Positions 10,270 through 22,532 of a DNA stretch of 44,343 bases are shown piece by piece. The notes under the pieces are model-generated. The model saw only the letters and a list, made by a program, of their open reading frames with translations, searched no databases and was not told where the DNA came from. A program made the position numbers and the translations under genes. Source of the stretch: Oehlia diaphana (lineage: Eukaryota; Glomeromycota; Glomeromycetes; Glomerales; Glomeraceae); NCBI GenBank assembly GCA_003833135.1, contig QZLH01000140.1:71115-115457 (forward strand). Reading direction: 5' to 3'. How positions within the stretch are numbered: position 1 is the stretch's first letter; every line of letters begins with the position of its first letter.

Positions 10270-12710
10270 CTTTTTTGTTTATATTCAATGAACCATATAA
10301 CTTACCATCATATGTATTATTCTCTAAGACATTATAATAAAATATTATTTGATCTTAAAGAACAAAATGTCAGGATCGACAAATTATTAAAAAACATATT
10401 GTCATCTATTATTGACTTAAACTAAAAAAGAATAAAACTTGGGGATTCTATTATCATTGAAATGATAAATATGGAATTATTAAAAATCCACTGATTTTCG
10501 TGATAGAATCTATTTAAACTATTTATCATGAGAAAGTTCATTCAATTTTTGGTTAAACATTTGTTTTATACTGCAATTCCTGCAATTCCTGCAATTCACA
10601 TTGTAAATTATTCTGCAATTTGATGCGTTTTGATGCGTTTTGATGCATTTGATGCGGGAAATTCCAGTAGATGAATTCACTTTACTTTGTGTTGATCTTC
10701 AGCAGGAAAATCATCATATAAGTAATAAATATAATAAAATGCTATATTTTACCGAAATTTTTTTTTTTTTTTTTGTAGTAAATTTGTTTGATAAACAGAT
10801 AAAACAGATAAAATCAATTATGATATGTGGCGTATGATAGAAAAAGAATTTAGAAGTCATGAAATATTCAACTTGCATTAAACAAACTTGCATTGCATAA
10901 ATAAGCCCATAATTTCACGTGCATTTCTTAAAGATTATTCGATTATTCACATGGGTGACCGTGAGTTTATTGTCTATTTTCAATAGAGTGTACATTTTAA
11001 TAATTAAGCTTTCTGTAAGGACTGTAAGGATAATGATCAATATGGAAATGATAACTTTAATTAATATGAAAGTATTAGATTTGAACTTTCTAAAGTTCAA
11101 TCTATTCAACATTCTAAATTTATATGCGTCTTTTTATATGTTATTGTATGCATTAGAAGCTTTTTTACAATATTTATTATTGGAATTGGAAAATTAGAAG
11201 ACTTCATCATCGTACAACGTTGCGTAGGTTGCGTAGTAAATGCGTACAGTAACCCCCCCCGCAATAGTTTCCCTAAAGTACCGTGACTATTTATACTATT
11301 TAACAGTAAATTTCGATATTTTTTAAAGTATCTGGTCCTAATTTTGGCCAAAATTTGATATTTGGCCAAAAGTTATACTCCGTATACAAGGATATTAACG
11401 ATATGTTGAGATCCAAATGAAAATCTTTGAAAAAAATATCGTTATATCAAAATTATACTGATAATTTATATTGTTCTCTCATATAGTGGGAAAGTACGTT
11501 ATTAATCGAATTTTTAGTATATCGAATATCAGATCGAGGTCTGACTGTGGTACCCCTCTCCTTACATAGTCACCCCAGGCCTGGGTACTTTTCAATCTAA
11601 CCTAGCCTTTCTTGAATAATGATTCGGGTACATGCAGCATTATATGGTATGTAACATACACTCTTCGGGGAACTCTTCAATCAACAAGCTTAATAAAACA
11701 TTATACATTTTATTTACCGTATTTATTATAATATATTCTAGTAATTACATTAAAGTAAAAATAGAAAATTTTCGATAATTTGATGTTCAATTTTAGTCAA
11801 TCATACTAAAAATATAAAATTAAAAATATACTAAAAATAAATTAAACTCATTTGAAAATCAAAGCCGTGAAGCTCGCATTTTTTTTATTTTTTTTTTTAG
11901 ACTGTCTACTAATGTAAAGCCGTTATTGCGCGACTGCCCACTTCACTGGATGAGATACAACGGAATAAGGACCTTCAACAAGAAATGTTAAGGGTAAGTT
12001 AAGAATATAGGAAGAAAATAAAGAATAAGAATATAATAAAAATGAAGAAAATTTAATTAAATGAAACTATAAAATCGTAAAGAATAAGAATATGGTAAAA
12101 CATAAAGAAAAATTTAAATTAATCTATAAAATCATAAAGTTAGATAGACAGAATCCGTATTTGCCTTTATGTGAATCCAAGATCCCAAGTAGAAAATTGC
12201 TCGATTCAAGCTGAGTCGTCTACAATATCTGAAGGATATATAATGATGTTGAGTGAAAGAATGATACTTTAATGGGTGATATTATTGTTCCGCGTAATGA
12301 AGGAATGATGTTTTAATGCTTTTAATGCGAGATATTTGGCCAACATTATACATACAGTCATTTCATTTACTCCAAATCACGTGATTTGTCCTTCGTGTTG
12401 ACACGTAAAGTTTCATTTTTCTACCATAGTAATTATAGTTTTTTAGTTTGTTATTTGTATAAAAATAAAATTGATGACACGTAAATTTTTTTAATAAATT
12501 TATATTTATTTCACAAATTCATCAAATTATACATAATAAAGACACGTATTTTTTTTTTTGTAAATTTATTATTTATTTCACAAATATCTTCAAATTATAC
12601 ATAAAAAAGACTCATATTCAATATATATAAATATAATGAGATAATAATAAACTATATATATATATAATAAATAATTTCTTTCTTTTACAAAAACTACAGT
12701 ATGTAACTCT
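10270..12710. other. Intergenic region with short repeats and palindromes
   Basis: No supported gene. Open frames near 10640, 10919 and 11106 look accidental. The region holds two minisatellites (10571-10657), perfect palindromes at 11340-11355, 11574-11585 and 12373-12388, and AT-rich sequence downstream of the metallopeptidase gene that ends at 12711. Confidence 0.55.
10571..10657. repeat. Two adjacent minisatellites
   Basis: CTGCAATTC is repeated three times at 10571-10597. TGATGCGTTT is repeated about three and a half times from 10621. Both are short tandem arrays with near-identical units. Confidence 0.85.
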
Positions 12711-15700
12711 TTATTTCAAGCCAGCAATAGGTAATTCTCTAGCTTTAGCATGCTTTCGTACAATTTCTGTCCAGCTAGATAAATTTACTCCTAATCTTCT
12801 GCTTAAAGTTTCAAAAGCAGTTTCCAAATTTGTTGCAAGTTCTTGGTATTTTGTTTTTGTTGAACTTGTGGAAGATACTCGTATTGCAATAATAAGAGCT
12901 CTACGCAAGATAGTCGCAACCTACGCATATAAAAAATTTATTATAAATTAAGTAATTCAAAATTTTTTTAAAAAAATAAAAAAATCATTTATACTCACAT
13001 CCATTAAAGTATCAGTGTCACCCTTAATTACTGGATTCCTTTCTAATGCAAATATATCAACTAATACATCATAATAAAATCCGCTGAATACCTAAAAAAA
13101 AGACAATCAGTTTAATAATTTTTTCGTGCTACGTCATACACTTCAGTCTTACATGAAGTTTATACTTACCAAAGATAAAGCATGTACTTCGGGTTGAGCC
13201 TTGGAACCTTTAAGATCATTAGATAAGTTTCTTAAACCTTTTCCTTTATTATTGAATAAGACGTCTCCAAATTCTTCTCCTACAGCTGATAAGAAATTGT
13301 TCGGGTCTCTTAAATTTGCTTTTGTTAAAGTGACAAATAAATCTGCAATATCGGCCTAACAAAAAAAAAAAAAAGAAATTTTAATATCTTCAATTTTTAA
13401 AATAATTTTTGATTCATTTATTAACAATGTGTACTTACCATAGAGATAAGAACAAATAAACTGCATAAATCACCGAAAGCTTCATGGAAACCACCTGTTT
13501 GTCCATCAGATCTCCATTCGGGTTGCAAAATATCCAAAAAGGAATGGCCAGCTTCATGAGCCACCACATCTAAACTTCTACACAAAAAGATTGGTGTACC
13601 ATCTTTTCTCTTTGTGAAAAAGAATTTCAAAACACCTTCTTCGCGACTATAATAAGCATTAGCGTCTTCTCCAGCATGAGGAAATAGTTGAAGTCTCTTA
13701 TTTCCCCAAGGTCTGGTTAGTTGTGGTGGATTTCCATCAAGATATTCTAAATCACCCAATAATAAATCATATGTATATCGAACAGCTGAAAAAGTATGTA
13801 CAACATCAAATCGGGTGTGATTATCTGATTCGTTGGGAGCTTGTGAAGGAGTATTGTCAAAATCTAATAAGAAATCTCCATTTGCATCAGGAGCTATCGG
13901 TTTTGCTTTTGATACTGTTTCGAACCAAGAATCAACTGGTCCCGATTTTATATTAGTATTTACTAAGAAAAGTTCACGTATACCGATTGACTTGACAGAT
14001 GGATCAGATTTCCAGACTCTAACTCGCGTTCCTTTACCAGGTGGTGGAACAGCCGCTTTTACAATTGAAGGTTGTTGCAAGCGAGAAGCTAAAAAATTTG
14101 CGCCCCTATATAATAAGAACGTATAAAACGATTAATATAAGTAAAAATTACTTATTTTTTAGAAATTAGAAATTTATGATTTAATGGTTGATTGATTACC
14201 TCGGGTAAATATTTTGATCGTAGCTAAACAATATGAAAGGTAATCTTTCAGGAGTTTTAAGCTCGAAGCCAAAAGATGATGATTTGTTTGAATCTGATGG
14301 ATTAAATTCAAGGAATTTTTCATTATGGCCAATAATAACTGATTTGTTTGAGAAATCTAATGTGATAAAAATTTAAAACAGAAAATTTAATTCATGATTT
14401 CTTTCGTTCCAAAAAAATGATCAATTGACCTTGAATTACAAATAATTACCTGGATGAGGAACGAATAAAAAGAGTTGTTCCGGTTTTGGAACTGTAGTAC
14501 TTCCGTGTGTTTCACCATCTGAAAAATTCAAAGATCCTTGATTAGATTCAATGCTCACGAATTTTCCTGAAGGATTACGCCATGCTACTAACGGGATAGT
14601 AACTATAAAAAGGAAAAAAAAAGTTTTTAATTAAATATAATGAGTAAAATGCATTTTTTATAACGTTAAAATTAAATTTTACCAAGGGTAAGATTTCTCA
14701 ATATATCAGCAGAATCAAGCTGTTTATTATCACGCGTGTATCCAATTGAATAAGTGTGCTCATCATTCTCAACAAGATAAACTGCAGATTCATGCCAGTT
14801 ATTGTCAGGTCTAATTGATAAAGAATATAGCTTAATTGAAGCGTCAATTATTTTTTTTTAAAAAAAGAAAAGAAAATTATTTACTTTTCTTTATTCGCTT
14901 TAAGACTTTTTCCTAGATATGCTCCATATTTCTTATTATACAACGCATAAAAGTTTCCGTAGTTTTCTGTATTATCACGTGATTACCCGTTAGGAAATGA
15001 AAAAACGAAAGACTAATGGAATGAATATATTAATATATCTACCAATTCTCCAAAGCTGAGAAGGATCAGTGAAATTGTAAAGATTTTTCTTGATTGAACC
15101 ATCTTTTTCCATTGAAATGGCTAGCTTGCTAGAATCAATGAATGCAAAGTATCTGTAAACTTCACCACTACTTGGTTCAGCTTCCGAACTAAATGAAGCA
15201 GTGCCTGGACTGATGTTAAATGGGCGGTCAACGTTAACAGCGGTAAGTTTCCAGTTAATTTTCACTATATTAAAATAAAAGAAAAAAAAAATATTATTTT
15301 TTTATGTTGATTTTTATTTAATTTCGACAAAAAAAATCCTACCATATCTTCCAGATAAAGCGGTTTCGGGACCATGAGGGCTTGCTGCAGGGTAAGGTTT
15401 ATTTGAACTATTTAAACCGGAAACAATGCTTCCAATTCTAGCTTTTTGTTCGTCGAAAACATGTTCTCTTGACCAACCAGACAATTGATCAAAGTAATCG
15501 GAAATATACAACGGGATATTTGTTTCAAGATCCTTAATTGCATTAATAGGTGTAATACCAGATGACCAAGTTCCATTTCCTATACTAGAAACAACATTGG
15601 CAATTTTTGTGGAGGATTCCGAGAAATTTTCAGCAGGAACATTAAAGTTTGCGGAGAGTTCATTAGCAATTGAGGTGGAAAGTGATTGAATCCAATCGGC

Positions 15701-16045
15701 TGAAGCTGTATAAACTGAATTTGCGTCTTTGGCAGGAGATTTTTTAAAGATATTTTCAATTACAGATTTTACAGTTTCTTTGGGAAGGTTATTAGCGATA
15801 CAATGAGGAAAACTCTTGCGTAGGCCTCCTCGAAAGTCAGCCGAACTCAATTGGGTTTTTGTTGTTATGTTTGATATTGGTACCATTTGTTCTTCTATGA
15901 AATCCATGTTGATAAAAGAAGATTTTTGCACAAAATTCGAAAGATGCAAAGGTCTTGAGAGGTTCCGAGGACGGTAAAATGACCTAGTATTTATATCTGT
16001 TGAAATCATTTGAAAAAGACGTAAATCACGTAATTTTCCTTTCAT
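12711..16045 (-). CDS. Thermolysin-like (gluzincin) zinc metallopeptidase
   Basis: Ten exons: 15343-16045, 15043-15264, 14885-14966, 14683-14810, 14450-14602, 14200-14356, 13439-14105, 13170-13355, 12999-13091 and 12711-12920. They join in frame to 866 residues. The zinc motif HEAGH is at 665-669. A third ligand is likely E690 in GGFHEAFGD, with D694 four residues on, the same E..D spacing as the NEAxSD motif of M4/M36 peptidases. Upstream NAYYS and VVAHEAGH match the family pattern. Residues about 240-480 hold repeated strands such as YGNFYALYNKKYGAYLG, LVAWRNPSGKFVSIE and QLWRI, like fascin-type beta-trefoil blades. The first 230 residues are helical and unrecognised. No clear signal peptide follows the ATG at 16045; Met13 (16009) and Met47 (15907) are alternative starts. 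Presumably a protease, substrate unknown. Confidence 0.85.
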
Positions 16046-17585
16046 ATACACCACATGATTATTAAATGTTTATTTCTTACAATAATGATGACTTGGCGGA
16101 AATTGTAAGAAATTGTTTGCCACATTTGGTTTGATGAATTCTTAAATTTGTTACTTTAGCATAATTTGTGAGTACCCTCATCTTTTTTTCGGTACATAAA
16201 TTCCGAAAATATTAATTTTTAAAATAAAATTTTCAAAGCAAAAGACAAAGAAAATTCAAATTTTAAATTAAATTTGCTATGATTAACCTGTTAACAGCTG
16301 AAAGATCAACTTTGCATACGCCCACGCCAATTAATTGTATTTTTGATTCGTTGGTATATAAAAATGCTTTTATAGTCTAATATTTTTATTGTAGGCCGTA
16401 GTTATTCTAACCTTTATTATATAAAGAGATCCTTTTTCATACTTTGTCACCCAAAAACAAATAAAACGAAAAACTTAATTTCTTTTTGTTTGTTTTTTTT
16501 TGAATAAAATTTTCCTCTTATGATAAACGCCACAAACTGCAAATTTTTTTTTTATAACCTATATTTGGGCAATTTCCCACATAGTTATTATTTATTATTT
16601 GTTTATTCTCGGTAAAATTCATTTTTGTTTAAATTATTTATTTATGATCATCTTGATAAAGAGAGAAAAGTAAATGATGTACGAATTGCAGCTTCAATAA
16701 GTTTCTTTGTTTGAACATTTCAATAAAGTTCAACCAAAAAAAAAAAAAAAAATAGGCTGCAAGTTTTAATTGCGCCAATAGCATAAGATTAAATGACAAA
16801 ATTTTTTACGAGTCAATTTATTTTTTATTATTATTATTATTTATTTGTTCATAAAAATGATAAAAAGTAAAAGAGGCTTTTTGGTTTAGTTTTTTTTGTT
16901 TCATTTCAATCATCATTAACTAAATATCTGAAAAAAAACCTAATTTTTTCTTACTTTCCTGTTTTATATATTTCATATTAAATTAATAATATACTTTTTT
17001 TAATCTACCGATTTTTTAATCATTGAGAAAAAATTACACAATTAATTTACGTAAATAAGAATTCTATTCGGAGTATCGGACCTGTCATATCGATTGTATT
17101 AAAAATGAACAATCTAAAACTTGATAAAACTTGAAAAACAATCCACAAAATTATATATTTTAATGAAGTAGATCATTATTTACTGTATGATGAGAAAAAT
17201 CGGCGGCATTCGATATCATTGTTGTATGATAGGTAATTTATTGCATATCGGTAAATCAACTTCCCGTCAGGTTGGGTTTCGCAATATCGGCCAAAATTAT
17301 TAAGTAATGCTGGAAATTTTACGGATCATCCATTTACAATAAAACAGGTAAAACAGGTTTTTTGTTGATAGGGTGATTTATCTCCATTCCCCTTCTATTA
17401 TTCAAAAGATAATCTGGTTAAAAAGTTCTATTGACAATTAACAATATATATATTTTTCTATTATCACTGCGGAGGACGAAGGTTATAAATTCTAATGATC
17501 GATGTTCATATTCAGGGGCCTTGTACTGACTGTACTTCCAGTGGTACTTCGAAGCAATTGTTTAAATTAGGATAATTGATGTAAC

Positions 17586-17726
17586 ATGTCCATTTTGAAT
17601 TATGAATTTATCCGAACTTTGTTGGCTGAAGAAGGGAAATTAAATATATTGTCCGAATTGTTATTCAGAGTCATGTTCTCCGATAAAGTTCATCCTATTT
17701 CTGCGGTTCAAGAGTGGTTCAAGTAA
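17586..17726 (+). CDS. Short open frame, possible lone first exon
   Basis: 46 codons beginning MSILNYEFIRTLLAEEGK and ending QEWFK. Amino-acid composition is more protein-like than in neighbouring spurious frames. The end overlaps a possible donor (AA|GTAAAG at 17723), but I found no matching downstream exon. It could be a gene fragment or chance. Confidence 0.2.
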   Translation: MSILNYEFIRTLLAEEGKLNILSELLFRVMFSDKVHPISAVQEWFK

Positions 17727-18240
17727 AGTAGTAATTGTATATTTTAACGAATTTGATTGAATTTGTTCACGTGATTGTTAAATTAACAATATTCTTGTCT
17801 TTTTAAAAAAAATTACGGTGGGACGAAGTTTAAATTACTTCACTTCACGGATACGCCAAGTTGTTGTCTTCAAGCAGCTTACAATGCTTTTTTATGTAGT
17901 CGATTGAGAATTGATTGCTTCGTTTAGTTTGGAGTCTTCTTGACTAAATGATACATTGTATACTTTTCGTTCAGCTATAAAGATAAAAATAAAAATTAGA
18001 CATTGAACGTATAAAAAAGGCTACCACATATTGTTTCATTTTTTGTAATTCAAATATTTTATAAAATTATAATAATACATGAAAATGACGTTAGTATCTT
18101 TTCATATACTGTATATCGATATATCAATATACTTAATAAGAAAAGTTCAATTAAATCAATTAAATCGATAGACGTACTAAAACAAATATACACGAATCTT
18201 TTTTCGTTTGTCATATATTATAATTTGAACTCCCAAGCCC

Positions 18241-18330
18241 AGTTGTGGCTTAGTGGACGAAAAGAGTTAAACGTTGGCGATGAAGTAGAAGTAGTAGGCT
18301 TGATGTAATAACGGGAGTCGGTTCTTCACA
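18241..18330 (+). repeat. Possible tRNA-derived SINE head
   Basis: TGGCTTAGTGG at about 18247-18257 matches the pol III A-box consensus. A weak B-box-like GTCGGTTCTTC lies about 60 bases further on. It does not fold into a tRNA that I can draw by eye. The local GC content is higher than in the flanks. A degenerate SINE or tRNA relic is possible. Confidence 0.25.
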
Positions 18331-19698
18331 CCACCTAAGGTTTCAATGTCTCGGTATATACTAAGTTCGTAATAAATATATATAAAGGTAGGATGGTGTG
18401 AATGGATAGATGTGAAAATGCATGGGTTAATATCTATGACAGTACGGTAAATTATTTTAGGTCAATTATACAAAATTAATATAAAAAAAAAGTTCACGTA
18501 CGTTTTAATAATTTTTAAATACATTTATGTTTATTGATAGCATAAAATATACAGTAAATATATAATAAATGATTCATTCTATCAACACTACTAATATCAT
18601 ATTTGTTATATATATAGAATGTGACAGTGTATTGCTTTTATGTTATAAATTTAATAAATAAAAATTATCAATTCATTATTTGTAAATTCCAGGATTTTTT
18701 GGATCTCTAGCATCATAAAGGTTCAAATGAAATTAACTAGTATGTAATAATATTGAGATACAAAAATTTAGCAGGTATCATTGAGTTATGAAATAGACGT
18801 GTGGAGTAATTATTTAATTAAGATATTTGCCTTGTTATCAAAGCGCCAACATATAGTGATTTGAAAAAATTGGAGTAAAAGAGTTCAACATATTGTAAGT
18901 TTGAGAGGTGATTCTAGTCACCAAGTTTTTATAAAAAATTTAATTGGGTTGATAAGCTTGCTAATATATTAAAAAGTCTTCAAAGTAAGCTTATTCGAGA
19001 AATTTTTAACCGATTAAATTAATAGATCAGTTGACCGATTTTTGAGCCGCCTTAATCGATTAGTTAATTTTGATCAAATAAAAATAGAAAAAATTTTTTG
19101 TAACGAACGAAACACTACCCATAATTAATTTCACTATTCTACCCGATAATAAAATTCTAGGGAAAAAAACTTCCCCTTCGCTTAATAAATGAATTATGTT
19201 TTGCCACTTATCATGTTAATGACACCAAATATCGATATTCAATAATCAATATATGCGTTGTAATTATGGATTAAAAAATTTATGGATCACAAACTAATTT
19301 CGGGCTCATAAAAAACAGAAAGTTTATTAATATAATAAATAGTAAATTATGAATTAATAGATTAGCTATTATAACTTATCAGTGTTATGAGCACTGCTGC
19401 CTCTCGGCAAATCTGCAAAATATATAAATAGGTAGAAGATGATTAAATACAATATAAAGTGGTAAGATTCTTCTCAAATTATCTCCTAAGCTGCCGACTT
19501 TTTACAAACTTAGGGCATCGATATTAGAAACCATCCTATGCACTAATCTCTTAAGTTCCAGGAATGAATTATCTATAATCATACGGGAAGCAAGTATGAG
19601 AAATAAGTTGAGAGATATAAGAGAGAATAAGATAGAAAATAACTGTATTCAATATAAATCATTTGCAAAATAGCGCATGATCTCGATTTTACCGTTAT

Positions 19699-20964
19699 CT
19701 ATTCAAGTTGTGTACCATCAAGAAGTTCAATACACCACTGAAAAAGATTAAAAATTATAACCGAGTAAAATACTAATATATACATATATACTATATAACA
19801 AAGCAACATACCTCATCATTACCACCCATTCTTTTATCATGGCCGACAACTTCTTGATAATTTTTGTTAGCAAGAGTAAAAGTGAAATCGTGACTTCTTA
19901 AAATTAATTTGGTCACAAGATTTTGTATATTAATTATTTCTTTTGATAATATGCAATTATTATTGTTATTATTGTCATTATTTACGGGATTAATTGCTAT
20001 AAGCCGCAATCTCTGAGGTTGTGATACTGTAGGCGCTGTACACACTAAGATGAAAATAAAAACTATTATGTATGTGAAATCGTTCATAAAGTAATAAACA
20101 AAATAATAAAAAATAAAATTATACCTTCAGCATGCTTAGTTGTAGGGGATTTATATCTTTTATCCATATCTAATTTATTACCACTAACTTTATGTATCAA
20201 ATAAAAGGGATTTCCATATGAAAGAGGTTTATCAAAAGGTTCATTTGGCAATTGGTCATTTTTTGAAATAACCCACACAGAGTTTGGTGATAAATTATTT
20301 TTCGCAAATACCTAAGAAAAAGAAATCACATTAGTATTATAAATGAATTAAACGTTAATAATAATAATATATATAGTATACTAACTATTTGAAATCCTGA
20401 ACCTGTTGAATAATTTTTATTACAACTAGATAAATATTTTCCAGTCGCAACATGTTTAAATGCTACTAAAGAACCATATCTAATAACATTTAATTCATCA
20501 ATTACGATATCACTAAATATTTCTAATATTTCATCAACTGAATTAATACCATTTAATTTTCTTTTAAATTCAACCTTGAAGAATTTATCTGATGATAAAG
20601 TATTTAAAAGATAGTTTGTAATTTCTTCAACATCATCAATTTCTGCATCATCACAAAGTGAACGAAAATTTGCAAGGAAAGTAGCCGTATTTCCTCCTTC
20701 TTTTTCAGAAACATATTTTAAAAATTTTAATTTCGCTTTACAAGTATTTTTAAATATATTAAAAGTTGAATGTGATTTAAGAGATGTAGTCAATTCATCA
20801 AGGGAATTAATTTCATTAGGAATAGTTATAATAGAATCTATCATTAATATACATAATTCAAGTATTTCATTTTCATTTGTAATTTGATTTATTTTACAAT
20901 ATGCACGCATTCTTTTAATATATTTATCCGGATGACAAGTTCCATTATATGTTGGTAATTCCAT
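19699..20964 (-). CDS. Gag-like/MIR domain protein, copy 4 (intact)
   Basis: Four exons: 20386-20964, 20125-20311, 19812-20044 and 19699-19737. They encode 345 residues with phases 0, 1, 0. The start at 20964 (MELPTYNGTCHPDKYIK) matches the family rather than the longer open frame. The Gag-like half (1-160) shows FLANFRSLCDDAEI. The MIR half shows FKHVATGKYLSSC with YSTGS, then YLIHKVSGNKLDMD with SPTTKHAE, then LILRSHDFTFT with YQEVVGH. An Asn run (NNDNNNNNN) sits early in exon 3. Last exon: WCIELLDGTQLE. A TATATATAA lies about 55 bases upstream of the ATG. First of three minus-strand copies. Most alike in exon 2 to the 36913 copy (shared WVIS..D.LP..P motif). Confidence 0.9.
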
Positions 20965-21249
20965 AATTAAAAGATTTGAAGAAAGGGAGAACAATAACTT
21001 TTATAGTTACGTCTCTTATTATATATACTGAAACTGGTAAATCATTTAGCTGAATTGAGAAATATGTTTTTTACTGTGCCGCATATATCGTGAATTATGA
21101 TTCGTCAAAATATTTTTGTGTAATATAATTGAATGAATATCATTAAACAAAAATACTTTAGTACAAAACTGCAAAGTGTAAATTAACAAATTTAAAATTA
21201 TTACAATTGTTACAGTATTTAAATTTAAAATAAATAATTAATAAATTAT

Positions 21250-22150
21250 GTATACCTCTGAATTTCTCCCGATTGCACGTAATCGTGGAAGTTATCAATT
21301 AGCTTAATCTCGCTTTGCAAATTGATAATCATTCTATTAGGACAATATGCTGCAAAAAAAGATTCATTAATAAGAATTTAATTCTGGAAATAATGTTAAG
21401 AGAAACTACTTACGTTCGGCCGATTTAAATATAGATGTGTAATTAAAAGTTAAATGCAATGTACTTTTGGGTCTGACATGAATTAAAGAAAATTATTATC
21501 TTCGCCATAACAGACTATTTCACGATTATGAGGATAACCAAAACTCCACTAAGTATGTAGAGTTATAGTTATATATATTTTTTCAGCAATATTCACCACC
21601 TAAAGAAATATAAAATTGTTAAAATTAAAATAATGAATAAATAAATAAAAAATAACGAACCACATGAACCACATAATTAGACAAATATTTGCCAGTCGGA
21701 ATATGGGAATATGTTTCAAAGCTATGTAAATTAGATTTAATATTTGCTATATAACTAAATATATCTAATGCTTGTTCTACTGTTTTAATTCCTTTCATTC
21801 GGTTTGAGAATTCTTTTTTCCGATTCAAATGAATCTTTTCAATTAATTTTTATTTTCTCACCTATATAAAGTGAACGAAAATCGGAAATATAAGTGGTAA
21901 CATTTCTAACTTTCTTTACCATTTTTGTCAGTAAATATTCTCCAATTTTGTCTTACAATAATTTTTAAATTTTGAAGTTGACTTAAGAACCTTAATATAT
22001 TCGTTAAACGTAATAAACATTTTCTGTTTTTATGGTGGGATGAATAATTCAAGTACTTCTTGTTCATCTGTAGCTTGATTATTATAACAAAAAAAATGGA
22101 CTTGAATTATCCATTCTTTAGGTTGAATGGTAATCATCATATTGTGGTAG
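21250..22150 (-). pseudogene. Decayed Gag-like/MIR family gene, copy 5
   Basis: Reading the minus strand from about 22150, a family-like start (QYDD, then IQPKEWIIQV with YNNQATDEQEVLELF) is followed by a frameshift, a stop (PP*), then KVLKSTSKFKNY, several more stops, and a better preserved end of exon 1 at 21625-21828 (KTVEQALDIFSYI and HIPTGKYLSNY). The initiator Met appears lost. Exon 2-like (HNREIVCYGED, about 21520) and exon 3-like (about 21270-21350) pieces are faint. This is the most degraded copy. Confidence 0.7.
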
Positions 22151-22343
22151 GACTAGTAGGTATGTATCAAGAGCGCTACTGGAAAAATAAAAAAATATGT
22201 TGAGATAGAAAATAGTTAAATTTACTTACAAAATTTTGAAAATGGAATAAATGGAACTCAATCAGTCTTTTTTTATATTATTGATTGGGCGAGTTTGTTT
22301 GATACGCCATATTAACAATGAAAACAATGAACTAACCGTATAA

Positions 22344-22532
22344 ATTTTCATTTATCACCTTTCCATTGAGGCATATTTTTCACGTGTAATACATCATGAG
22401 CATCATGCGGATCAAAGTATACCTTCAGAGGCTAGAGCATTCAGGCGGAATCAAACTGTCCTTATTCTTAATGAATTGAAGTATTCATTTAATTTTCAGA
22501 ACTCACAAGGTATGTTTATTAAACTGAAATAA
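22344..22532 (+). pseudogene. Unassigned exon-like fragment
   Basis: An open stretch without a start Met, reading through YHLSIEAYFSRVIHHEHHAD and SEARAFRRNQTVLILNELKY. It ends at a possible donor CACAAG|GTATGT (22509). The composition looks like a real protein segment, yet no neighbouring exon was found. Family unknown; likely a stranded piece of another gene. Confidence 0.3.

Larger units (their letters stand above)
16046..19698. other. Long intergenic region
   Basis: No intact gene is supported over 3.6 kb. It contains A/T tracts, a TAT/TTA microsatellite near 16826-16843, a 46-codon frame at 17586 and a tRNA-like segment near 18241. The first few hundred bases must include the promoter of the metallopeptidase, but no clear TATA box is seen on that strand. 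Confidence 0.5.

Noticed and set aside
10640..11369. Several overlapping short frames on both strands
   Set aside because: They overlap minisatellites and low-complexity DNA; their peptide sequences reflect A/T content only.
13723..14126. Plus-strand frames of 77 and 97 codons
   Set aside because: They are antisense shadows of exon 7 of the metallopeptidase, whose frame carries the HEAGH motif.
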